Of a DNA stretch of 64,000 nucleotides, positions 46,162 to 56,770 are shown piece by piece (the first letter of the stretch is position 1; each line of letters starts with the position of its first letter). This stretch comes from Isoetes taiwanensis (lineage: Eukaryota > Streptophyta > Lycopodiopsida > Isoetales > Isoetaceae). Position numbers and translations under genes: made by a program. The notes below the pieces were generated by a model. The model was given only the letters and a program-made list of their open reading frames with translations. It made no database searches and was not told the DNA's origin. Location: the NCBI GenBank assembly GCA_021234155.1, contig JAJEKV010000011.1, positions 19,486,677 through 19,550,676 of the forward strand. Direction: 5' to 3'.

Positions 46162-48583
46162 ATCTACCAAGATGTCATGAATAAAACTTGAGGGTCTAAG
46201 CTATACATACATATAATATAATTATATGTGTTTCATATTATGTTTGTATGAATAAATAAATTATGAGTGAGTTTATCTCATCTCATATACAATGGAATTT
46301 ATATTGCTTGACATGATGAGAGCAACACAATCTACCTCGACCCCCCCCCCTTGTAGGGCTCTAGATGACATGTTGGTAGTATTTCTCATCATGTAGCAAG
46401 TACAAATATTGTCTTTTTTATGTCTGCAAGTTAAATGTCACATACGGCTATGAAGATCATCCTATCCTATCAATATAAAGATCGTTCTAACAATATTTGT
46501 GTCATAATAGGAACCAAGCCTAGCATTGTTGATCTATAAGAGATTTGTGCCAATCTGCCTTTGCATGCAACAATAATCATATGTTTTACCTTCTTGCTAT
46601 GGAGGATTATTTAATCTTTGTAAAAATGTAATTCATATTTTGTTAACTGTGATTCAATTTAGATTTTACAAAGTAAATTTAGGTAGATCTCCTATTCTAT
46701 ATTGCACATTCACACGTAGAGCATGTGTTATTATTGTTACGCCCTTATGGCTTTTCAGCCCTTGGATTACGTCACAATGCTCAACATATACCTCCAGACA
46801 TAATCTGGGCTCTCTATAGAAGCATTTGACGAGGCCAAATGCTTATGTGGCTTTATTTTTTAGGGTCCACTGAACCGTAAAAATTGCATTTGACGTAGTT
46901 TCTGTACAAGCATACAAGTACAAGTACGCTGGCTACATTTGGAAATCCAGATTTAAAATTCCAGATGCCTCACCTGCAAGGATTTGAATCCCCTGTCAAA
47001 TTGGCAGCACCAGTGAACAAAACAGACTTAGCAGCCCTGCATAAGCATTCATAATTAGAAACTGTTTTTGTATGAGCATGCCAAGCAAGGATCTGGCCTC
47101 GTTACATTTACAGTTCCTTTTTGAAGTCAAGAACACCAGAGCCTGTCACTTCTCAACCTTTAAGAAAAACCTATGCCCACAATGCCATGGCCAAATTACA
47201 ACATATGCTTAAAGAAGACAAAGTAAAGCATCTACGTTACCTTCCATTTGTTTGACTAAAGAGCTTGAAATGAGAGGGAAAAAAAAAACTGACCAATCTA
47301 GTCCAGATCAACCATCCTACTAGCTCTCCAGGCTATCTCAGTCAATCCCTTGATAGTCTTATCATTTCACAATATAACTGAGATACATTATATGTGAAAC
47401 ATCTAACCCGTAGTATTAACGTCACATATAGTTATTTTTTTGAAAGTACAAAAGTCAAACAAACATACTAGAACGTGAGACTTTTGACTTAACTCTAATC
47501 TCGCCTTCTGCATGCTTATTCCCTGCATGTGATATGCATGTGCACCATGTAAACCACCTTTGATCAACCGTTTTAAACTTTCCCCTTTTATTTAAAAAAA
47601 CCACCTTTCAAATGACATGCAATTCAATATGGTTTCTATTACATGCAAACCGCACTTAAGCATAAGAATCCATATGGGCCGTTAGAGATTAAGCCATTAT
47701 AGCAACATATATCTTTCAGATTCATATTCCAGTTTTATTCTTTTTCAAAAATGCATCAAATTACTTCCAACTCACAACATGTTTTATGTTGCCATTTGAG
47801 CAGGATTTTTAGGCCTACCTCTTACTTTGCAGGTCAATAATCCCATCGATCCGAGACATCGGATCGCCATTCTAGAATGGGGCGAGCATGCATGTCTTGC
47901 ATGCATGCATGCGGCGCATGCCCTTTCTGGTTGGGAGTTCGCTATTTTAGGCGCGGTTCTGCATCAACGTCTCATCGGCACTTCCTCTTCTCTCTCAGCA
48001 GTACCTTATTCTCTTAATGAGAAGCCTAGTCTAGTCGGGCGGTTTGTTGGTTTCATGCGAGCCCCATTCTAGAATTCCCTGTTATGCAATTGAGCCTACA
48101 TTATAAATCCAACAAGTGCAATATGACACTCCAAATGGCACTTAAAAACTGTATATTTTCCTTCAAAAAACCAGATATATGTTTCATGAAACCGCAATAT
48201 TAGGTAGATGTAGACATACTTGTAGTGGTCCTTGTGCAGACTAACTAACTTTTTAATAAGAAACTGCACAGTACCTTCAAGACCACTAATATTTCTACCC
48301 TAGAGTCTTTAAACTTAGAATAGAATAGAATAGAATATGATTTTATACCAAGTTATCTAACATGTACCATACATCATGATCCAGCCAGGTCATGTTGTCT
48401 TTGCACGTATTTCCCTTGACCCTTGATTCACATTCACATTTGAAATATAGACACATGGTCTTTTACATTCTTTTCAAATAGTATGCATCCCTAGGAATGG
48501 TTGAACATGCCATATGCCCTTTTTGCGTGATGTAGATATATTCATCCTTGTTACATTTTTTTTTAAAAACATGTGATCTATGC
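46162..48583. other. Spacer of unit 1
   Basis: Downstream of the peptide gene: a second AATAAATAAA near 46,251-46,260, a poly-C run at about 46,341-46,351 that differs in every unit, then AT-rich sequence. About 755 bases (near 46,415-47,175) are missing from unit 2. An (AATAG)n run lies near 48,320. No gene is recognised. Confidence 0.6.
47838..48073. mobile_element. Unit-1-specific MITE-like insertion of about 235 bp
   Basis: Unit 2 reads GTCAATAATTCCCTG at about 55,752 where unit 1 has this block between GTCAATAAT and (AAT)TCCCTG, suggesting a 3-base AAT duplication. Inside, TCTAGAATGGGGCGAGCATG near 47,870 is inverted at the right end (CATGCGAGCCCCATTCTAGA, to about 48,072). The left edge has a hairpin CGATCCGAGACATCGGATCG. 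It is GC-rich compared with its surroundings. Confidence 0.65.
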
Positions 48584-49362
48584 TCAGCTTATCTTTTCCT
48601 TGTGCACAATCTTAACCATGTTTTCAGCTGACACCTTGGCAGATTTCTTTTGTTTTGGAGTAATATCCCCTAACATTACCCATGACTTCCTGCTAATTGG
48701 TGCCAGGGCACCAATATTCTTTGTATGCCATATTCCCTGATTACGAAACATGGCATGTCCCTCAACGAGCCTTTCAAGAATAAGGGAGAATGTGAGACAA
48801 TTATGCAGGGTAAAGCTGAACTCCTTCTCCCCATCCTTCTTGTTTGCTGCTTGCCCAACAATCATTGAGACTTTTTCTTCCTTTGTTAAGGGAGATTCCC
48901 CAAACAGGTCCTCATCATTTATCTGTTCCTTTTATACTCACACTTTCCAATTGCAACATTGGCCAAGCACGAGTTCTTGATCTTATTTGCTTTTTCCAGG
49001 ACGGTACACCATAAAAGTACTGCTCTTTTACTTTATCCTCATCCATAGTCCATTTATACACCTTATCTGGGAGGGTATCATATACATACTCTATGATCTT
49101 TGTTGCTTCCTCCCATTCATCACCAATCTTGTTCATTCTCGATGCTAGATCTAGCCAATCATTGAAACCCAAATGTGATACTGCAGACAAACAAATCTTC
49201 AGGTTTTTGAAGTGCTTCTTTCTCCAGAATTAGTATTTGAATCTTGGGATCCTTGATGCATGTTATCAAGGTCTGCACTGCATAGCTTGGACATTGGATC
49301 TTGCTATTGCCATAACTTATAGGTCCCAACTCCTTGTTCCATACAGTTGGTACAAATTTCAT
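48584..49362 (-). pseudogene. Unidentified minus-strand coding relic, unit 1
   Basis: On the minus strand the text runs MKFVPTVWNKELGPISYGNS, then ALQKPEDLFV, then a frame change near 49,180. It continues with SHLGFNDWLDLASRMNKIGD, EWEEATKIIEYVYDTLPDKV and YKWTMDEDKVKEQYFYGVPS, changes frame again near 48,950, and ends with VSMIVGQAANKKDGEKEFSF, LERLVEGHAMFRNQGIWHTK and SWVMLGDITPKQKKSAKVSA before a stop at 48,584. It looks like about 250 residues of a soluble, charged protein. I do not recognise the family. Frames differ, so it is not intact. Unit 2 keeps both ends but lacks about 310 bases of the middle. Confidence 0.45.
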
Positions 49363-51334
49363 TTCTTCTGTTGCATCATCTGCTTCCCATTTTCACCATA
49401 AATCTTAGTATTTCTGCAGCGTGAAGATATGATCTATAGTTGAGTGCCTCGGCCTGAATCCTGCCTGTGTGAGTGCCAGCACTCCTGCTGCCTCTGCCCA
49501 TCCTGTCAACTGCCGCTCGAGGATCCCGGCGAGGAGCTCGAGGATCCCGGCGAGGAACCCTAGAATAGATATGGTAGAGCATGTTTCTTAAAAAGCGATG
49601 GGTAAATGTTGCATCATTTTATCTGAAGAAGAAAATCTACTTAGGCTTTTGATCAGAAAGTTTGCACCTGAAATTATGAACAGAACACAGTCAAAAGTAA
49701 TCTGGAAATAATGAGCAGCGAGAATTGCATATAACATCTCATTTGCAGTGCAAAAATCAACCCTGCTTTTCAAATCTCCAAAATTTCCTCCTAATTTCAA
49801 ATGCCAATACCAAGAAAAACCATTGGATGAAATAAATGAAACTCTCAATGTCACCAAACCATATTTACTTTAGGTTTTGCAATTTCTTATGTTTTTTACG
49901 GATTTGGCTGCATAGGATGTCGGATTTGCCTACATCGGCCAATTTTTTATGGTTTGGAAATAAGGGAGCCCAAGAAGAAGACTCAGCTATGGCTTGGTTT
50001 TAGCCTACAAACTTACATTAACTTCTCTGTCGCCTTTGGTTTTGATCCCGCTCATCCCAAATGTTTGGTATGATCAAGGAGCTGTTGCTCCTATTTTTAG
50101 AGATTTACCCAGGGCTCTGATGAGGCTGATCTGGCTTGGAGGTTCCAATCCTCCAGTCTAGAATCGACCAAATTCGTTGCTTGTTGTTGGAACATGGTTC
50201 ATGCAGAGTTTGTTTTTGCAGCATTGGTTTGTATCTATTTTATTCATGATCTTAAAGCAATGGGTTTCGCTTAAACCATCCTGAACCATTTTCTATGGAA
50301 TCAGCAGAAAATTCTGTTGGGATTGAACCATCTGCCAATATTTCCTCCCTGTAGACAGGTCGCCCCAAAATGGTTTATATTTTCTTCCAATCTAGCCCAA
50401 CCTGCTTGTTTTTGCAAGCAAACGTAAGCTACGTTAAGTCCTTTGGAGTGGCTCACATCAGTTAATGTGTTATGATCCCAGAAATGGTTGAATCCAGATG
50501 GGTCTCTAGCTCACCGTAAACCACTAGGCCAGTGTTTTGCTTGTATTTTTGGTGTAAGTTTTTGTTTGGTAACCTTGGTTACGCCACAAGTCTATAACTA
50601 GCTTTTTAAAAATCTGGCCCAAAACTCTGCATGGCCACTCTTTTCTGGCCAATGATAGAAGAACCAACGCAGAATTTCAGTGGAACCTTCTAAAAACAAA
50701 ATGATCATGGAAGAAATTATGTGCAATCTGTGGACCATCTAGATTCAAATATGGATTAAGCATCCAGCAACTTAGAGGATGAAGAACAGAAGTCTTGGAA
50801 ATAAGCAACATCTATAAGAGCTTCCCTCCGCCTTGAAAAATAATGCATCGATCAACCAGCATGAGAGAAGACATGAACCTGTGAAAACGCCAAGACAGAC
50901 ATTATGTCTATTTCTCTCCTTAACTCCACTATTTTGAAAACTCGCCAGAACCAGTGGAATCCAACCATTATTTACAAAGTACTTTCACCTTGTTGTTGAA
51001 CTACGGAAGCTATGGCAAACAGGGTCGTAAGCTTCTTTCTAACAATCAGATATGTGCTTCTTCGTGCCACATGCAAACAAACCAGTTAAGCTCTCTTCCC
51101 TGCTTCAGAACCTCTATCTGGCCAGACCTCTACTATAGAGCGTTCTAGTTGCTGATCTCCCAAAATGGTTACAAGAAGCTCGAAAAACCTCTGCGCCTGT
51201 CAACTACGTTGCATCTCGCCTTTGTTCTACTGTCGGAAAGGTCATAAAGCAACCACAGTCTACCGAAACCTACAAAACACAAGCATATTAGTCGCATCTA
51301 TTGCAAGACTATGTATGAGAATGCACAAGCTAAA
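49363..51334. other. Right part of unit 1, shared with units 0 and 2
   Basis: No convincing gene. It matches 35,890-36,945 up to about 50,510; the remainder (50,520-51,290) is shared only with unit 2. The start holds a small GAGCTCGAGGATCCCGGCGA repetition near 49,528-49,556. Confidence 0.55.
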
Positions 51335-52646
51335 ATAAGACAATGTATGAAGCAATAGTTTTGCAACTCTGGAGCAGCCGATGCATGTCACCCATGAACA
51401 ATTTTACAATGAACTGTTTGACTGAACCAGACGAGTGCAAGCCACACAAAGCTGCCAAAATCCGCCAATAAGATGGAAAGACCTCATCTCCTGCATCCAG
51501 GAGATGAGTTCTTGTTTCCATTTCTGCAAGCAAGACGTCTATAATTAGATGGTACAACAATAAATAATGCCAAGTACCCCATGTAAACAACATGGCACAT
51601 GCCTAAGAATAAAGTTTTTGCTTGGTAATGCTGTATGGCTTCTTGCAGCTCTAGTTTATATGGTATTTTCAGCATGCAAACAAGCAATGTACCATGCTAT
51701 GCTTGAGAAAGTAAAGCTCCACAACAGTGCTTGTCTGCAAAAGAGAGAGAGAATTAGATGCAAGAGTCATACCATTGCATAAACTGATATCAAGGACTCC
51801 AAAATTTGCAGCCTATTTCTTTATTTATAGAGCTCAGAGATTTGTCATAAGTCATAACCATCTTGAAAAAGCATTGTTGGTCATTGATGTATGCTTGTAG
51901 AAGTTACAAACTCGTTCAAAAGCATATTTACCTTCACATGACTTCACGGAGGAAGCTTCGAGAAGATACACGGGGCACCAAATAACGAAAATGCAATAAT
52001 TCCAATGTCAACTCCACTTTTCCTGTATAGATTAAAGCCTTTGAAGTTGTCCATTGCCATAACCTCAGATGTGAATATGTAACAGCGAATATGTAAGAGC
52101 TCCTTTCTATGTCATGGACCTGAATGCAGTAAAAACACATTGAAGCTCTCAAAGCCTTGCTGGTACAGCTTAAGAAATATACCATTGTAATTAAAGCTAA
52201 TGGTAAGCACAGTATTACCATTCTCCATCTTACTGGGGTTGTGGAACTGGAATAGATTATATGCTTATACCACCCTTATCCCTGCATGAAGCAACATGTT
52301 AATTGTGGCCAAGCTGGAATAGAACTTGAACGTCAGAAAACAGATGAGAGCCCAGATGGCATCTCATTCTGAAATAAACAAAAACATATATCATTCCCTT
52401 GGGAAAATAATACAGTATATGACTCTGAAAGAAAATAATGGCGACATTTGCTCACCTCAGCTGACAGTGTAGTCTTGATCTGACAAGGATTCTCAGCTAA
52501 CGAATACTTGTAGAAATCACCATAGAAATCCATGGTATAACTACAAAAAAAAATAAAAAAGATATAGCTACTGCCAGACATCAATGGCGGCAACATCTCC
52601 ACTAACGACTCTTCCTAACACACTCCACTAACGACTCTGCCGCCAT
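51335..52646 (-). pseudogene. Divergent multi-exon relic, copy 2
   Basis: This is the same gene as at 43,795-45,185 and the clearest copy. Minus strand: ATG 52,646-52,644; exon with MDFYGDFYKYSLAENPCQIK and TTLSAE followed by a GTGAGC donor (about 52,455); NEMPSG after a TTTCAG acceptor; VHDIERSSYIFAVTYSHLRL after GCAG; and a last block after CTTGCTTGCAG (about 51,531) reading AEMETRTHLLDAGDEVFPSY, WRILAALCGLHSSGSVKQFI and MGDMHRLLQSCKTIASYIVL, with a stop at 51,330. The 26-base offset repeat after the start codon breaks the frame here too. The family is unrecognised. Exon borders are inferred. Confidence 0.42.
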
Positions 52647-53101
52647 AACCGAGATTAGGGTTTGACATATTCAGAAGCCAACGCAAATCCTATCCATATA
52701 ACATCACAAATCCATTCATCCATTCATATCCAAAAAAAAAGTTCATCTGCAGTCATATCCATTCATACATTCAACATGCTGCGATGCCAAAGTGAAGTCA
52801 CGATTGATGGCTCAATCTGATATTGCCACCTCTAAAAGTGACGCCATGGACAGGAAATTAAAACATCTCTAACTTGACTTACATGCAGCATTTTTTCTGA
52901 ATCACGTGTTTAGAAGTTTCTCAGTCTAAAGCATCGACGTTGCCTACTAAGGCAAGGGAGCACTAACATGCATCCGCTGAAAATGTCTCCTTCCTAGATA
53001 TGGATATGGAGGCCTCCACTTCTTACTTCTTACTGCCAATCAAATATTGCCATGTGGCCTGGCCTACTAAGGAAGAAAGGAAGGAAGGAAGGAAGGTTCT
53101 T

Positions 53102-54140
53102 CCACGGTTGCCTTAAAATATGGCTGTCTTATAATTATAAGACAGCATTTTAGGTGCCACGTCATTCTTGTGGCATGTCTTATAAAAATTAGTTTTCCAT
53201 GGCTTCATTATAAGAGGTGTCTTATAATATAAGACATGTCTCATAAATTTGGTTTTCCACTACTCTAGTTTTCCTGATCCACTGCTTCTGAAAATAGTCT
53301 ATGCGCAACAGGAACTGTGCAAACTGCGCAAGAGGAACTGTGTGAAAACTTGGGTAAACAATTTCTTCTCTCAGGAGGTAGCATACTGGAAACCTGCAAC
53401 CTCCTATTTTCAGATAGTAGAGAGATTGTCTTATATACATAATAGTAACAGTCTATCCAGTTGTTTTTGCTGTTATCTGATTGCTATTGCGGGTTGATTT
53501 CTTAGTGGTGGAAGGGATTTAAGTGGGAACAAGCGGACTGCGGCTTCTGAAAATAGTCTGATCCACGGCTTCTCCGAGCTGCAAAGCCACTTGCAAGAGC
53601 TTCAACCTGCAAAAAACAAGCCAGTTGAATGATTTTTAAAAAAGAAATCCTACAAGCCTAGAAATCCTAGAAGCTTGAATGATTACCGGAACAGGAAGCC
53701 TAGAAGCAAGAATCGAAGCTTCACGTCTCTGTTTCGAAGCTTCATGCAAGAATCGAAGCTTCACGGAAGTCTCAAAAATGCCAAACCGTGAAGTCTCAAA
53801 AAAGCTTCACGGAAGTCTCAAAAAACGCCCAGCACGCCCAGAGCAACCCAGCACGCCCAGAGCAAGAATCGAAGCTTTCCATTCCGGCGATTCCATGACT
53901 TGAGTTTTTTTTTATGGATACCCTAAATTTTCGGGGAAGAAACCCTCCCATTGGATAAAATTACACGTCTTATTTTGTGGCGGGGGATTTCCCCCGGAAG
54001 AAAATAAGACACGTTAGTTGTACGGAATGCTTATAAGACATGTCTTATAAGTTGCAGTGGAAAAACCAGCATGTCTTAAATGCTTACGTGGCCCAATAAT
54101 ATCTTTAAAAATATGAGACACTAGTGCTGTGGAAAAAGGG
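53102..54140. mobile_element. Insertion specific to unit 2, bounded by a 155-bp duplication
   Basis: Units 1 and 3 lack this 1.04-kb block. The 155-bp sequence before it (about 52,947-53,101) is repeated right after it (54,141-54,296). Its ends are loosely inverted: TTCCACGGTTGCC at the left against TTTTTCCACAGCAC read from the right. It is rich in GTCTTATAA palindromes: an 18-base perfect one at 53,128-53,145 and a 22-base one at about 54,031-54,052. A GAATCGAAGCTTCACG cluster lies at 53,715-53,880. No gene is recognised. Confidence 0.6.
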
Positions 54141-54262
54141 CCTAAGGCAAGGGAGCACTAACATGCATCCGCTGAAAATGTCTCCTTCCTAGATATGGAT
54201 ATGGAGGCCTCCACTTCTTACTTCTTACTGCCAATCAAATATTGCCATGTGGCCTGGCCTAC

Positions 54263-54325
54263 TAAGGAAGAAAGGAAGGAAGGAAGGAAGGTTCTTTTAT
54301 CGTCAATCGGCCTATGGGACCCAAG
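54263..54325 (-). mobile_element. LINE 3'-end fragment abutting the peptide-gene promoter, copy 2
   Basis: Same fragment as at 45,583-45,645, but CGTCAATCGG replaces the longer CGTCCGCGGAGGCCAATCGG. The 9-base loss is shared with unit 3, which groups units 2 and 3. Confidence 0.8.
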
Positions 54326-54346
54326 ACAAGGTCGCCATTTTTTTGC

Positions 54347-54355
54347 TATATATAT
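54347..54355 (+). promoter_or_regulatory. TATA box of peptide gene 2
   Basis: TATATATAT, 58 bases before ATG 54,413, the same spacing as in units 1 and 3. Confidence 0.65.
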
Positions 54356-54412
54356 CCATGATATGCCTTGATGCAGCACACAACACACTCGAAGCGAGCA
54401 CAAGCAAGCAAA

Positions 54413-54846
54413 ATGGTACGCAAATTTGGATGTTTTATTATCGTGGATGTTAAATTAATATCTATCACCTGCTTACATATGTATCTATCTTTGAATTCTC
54501 ACACTCACAAGTTCCCTTTTTTTTTTTTTCAGGCATCCTGCAAAAAGTTCTTCTTTTTTTCTTTGTGGCAATCTTTCTAGTCTTTCATGCATCCATTGCA
54601 AGCGCCGGTTCTAGCAAGGCGATAATTTATAAAGATCCAAACTGCTATGATGAACTTAAAACCATTAAGTGTGCCGATGGATGTGTCAACTTTGACAAGA
54701 ATGACGTTGCCTATAGGTTCAAGTTCAAGGGGAAGCCATTCAAGCTCTACTATGGTCCCAATTGTGGTGGCACGCCACAAATCAATTGGAACGATATCGA
54801 TTGCACCCAGGTTTCCAATGCCAAGTCATACAAAGTGAAATGCTAG
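54413..54846 (+). pseudogene. MiAMP1-like peptide gene, copy 2, frameshifted in the signal-peptide exon
   Basis: The layout matches copy 1 (ATG 54,413-54,415, intron 54,416-54,532, exon 2 from 54,533), and the sequence encoding the 79-residue mature peptide is identical to copies 1 and 3. In the first 38 bases of exon 2, however, the runs of A and T are longer (CAAAAAGTTC, CTTTTTTTCTTTG) and the net change against copy 1 is +2 bases. Spliced as in the other copies, translation stops early, within about 16 codons. The intron's pyrimidine tract is also longer. Either the gene is dead through replication slippage, or homopolymer lengths were miscalled. The untouched downstream coding part means the lesion is recent or false. 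Poly(A) signal AATAAA at 54,865-54,870. Confidence 0.75.
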
Positions 54847-56268
54847 ATCTACCAAGATGTCATGAATAAAACTTGAGGAAGCTATACATACATATAATAT
54901 AATTATATGTGTTTCATATTATGTTTGTATGAATAAATAAATTATGAGTGAGTTTATCTCATCTCATATACAATGGAATTTATATTGCTTGACATGATGA
55001 GAGCAACACAATCTACCTCGACCTCCCCAGGAAGTCTAGATGACATGTTGGTAGTATTTCTCATCATGTAGCAAGTACAAATATCGTCTTTTACAATGCC
55101 ATGGCCAAATTACAACATATGCTTAAAGAAGACAAAGTAAAGCATCTACGTTACCTTCCATTTGTTTGACTAAAGAGGCTTCTTGAAATGAGAGGGAAAA
55201 AAAAAAACTGACCAATCTAGTCCAGATCAACCATCCTACTAGCTCTCCAGGCTATCTCAATCAATCCCTTGATAGTCTTATCATTTCACAATATAACTGA
55301 GATACATTATATGTGAAACATCTAACCCGTAGTATTAACGTCACATATAGTTATTTTTTTGAAAGTACAAAAGTCAAACAAACATACTAGAACATGAGAC
55401 TTTTGACTTAACTCTAATCTCGCCTTCTGCATGCTTATTCCCTGCATGTGATATGCATGTGCACCATGTAAACCACCTTTGATCAACCGTTTTAAACTTT
55501 CCCCTTTTATTTAAAAAAACCACCTTTCAAATGACATGCAATTCAATATGGTTTCTATTACATGCAAACCGCACTTAAGCATAAGAATCCATATGGGCCG
55601 TTAGAGATTAAGCCATTATAGCAACATATATCTTTCAGATTCATATTCCAGTTTTATTCTTTTTCAAAAATGCATCAAATTACTTCCAACTCACAACATG
55701 TTTTATGTCACCATTGGAGCAGGATTTTTAGGCCTACCTCTTACTTTGCATGTCAATAATTCCCTGTTATGCAATTGAGCCTGCATTATAAATCCAGTGC
55801 AATATGACACTCCAAATGGCACTTAAAAACTGTATATTTTCCTTCAAAAAACCAGATATATGTTTCATGAAACCGCAATATTAGGTAGATGTAGACATAC
55901 TTGTAGTGGTCCTTGTGCAGACTAACTAACTTTTTAACAAGAAACTGCACAGTACCTTCAAGACCACTAATATTTCTACCCTAGAGTCTTTAAACTTAGA
56001 ATAGAATAGAATAAAATATGATTTTATACCAAGTTATTTAACATGTACCATACATCATGATCCAGCCAGGTCATGTTGTCTTTGCACGTATTTCCCTTGA
56101 CCCTTGATTCACATTCACATTTGAAATATAGACACATGGTCTTTTACATTCTTTTCAAATAGTATGCATCCCTAGGAATGGTTGAACATGCCATATGCCC
56201 TTTTTGCGTGATGTAGAATATATTCATCCTTGTTACATTTTTTTTTTTTTAAAACCTGTGATCTATGC
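54847..56268. other. Spacer of unit 2
   Basis: It matches the unit 1 spacer except for the loss of about 755 bases near 55,090 and the absence of the insertion at 47,838-48,073. No gene is recognised. Confidence 0.6.
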
Positions 56269-56770
56269 TCAGCTTATCTTTTCCTTGTGCACAATCTTAA
56301 CCATGTTTTCAGCTGACACCTTGGCAGATTTCTTTTGTTTTGGAGTAATATCCCCTAACATTACCCATGACTTCCTGCTAATTGGTGCCAGGGCACCAAT
56401 ATTCTTTGTATGCCATATTCCCTGATTACGAAACATGGCATGTCCCTCAACGAGCCTTTCAAGAATAAGGGAGAATGTGAGACAATTATGCAGGGTAAAG
56501 CTGAACTCCTTCTCCCCATCCTCCTTGTTTGCTGCTTGCCCAACAATCATTGAGACTTTTTCTTCCTTTGTTAAGGGAGATTCCCCAAACAGGTCCTCAT
56601 CATTTATCTGTTCGTTTTATACTCACACTTTCCAATCACAACATTGGCTTGGACTGCACTGCATAGCTTGGACATTGGATCTTGCTATTGCCATAACTTA
56701 TAGGTCCCAACTCCTTGTTCCATACAGTTGGTACAAATTTCATTTCTTCTATTGCATCATCTGCTTCCCA
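56269..56770 (-). pseudogene. Unidentified minus-strand coding relic, unit 2, internally deleted
   Basis: It carries the C-terminal part (SMIVGQAANKEDGEKEFSFT to VKIVHKEKIS) and a short N-terminal piece around MKFVPTVWNKELG. The middle section present at about 48,965-49,275 is missing; ACATTGG joins directly to CTTGGACTGC near 56,650. Only one residue differs from unit 1 in the shared C-terminal 93 codons (KKDGEK versus KEDGEK). Confidence 0.45.

Larger units (their letters stand above)
43596..51292. repeat. Array unit 1
   Basis: 43,596-43,745 completes unit 0 after the Helitron. From about 43,745 (ATCTACTGCAAGACTATG) to 51,292 is one unit: divergent relic, peptide gene, 2.4-kb spacer, minus-strand coding relic at 48.6-49.4 kb, then the block shared with unit 0. 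At 51,292 it joins directly to the next ATCTATTGCAAGACTATG, while unit 2 has an extra 1.75 kb at the corresponding junction. Confidence 0.85.
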
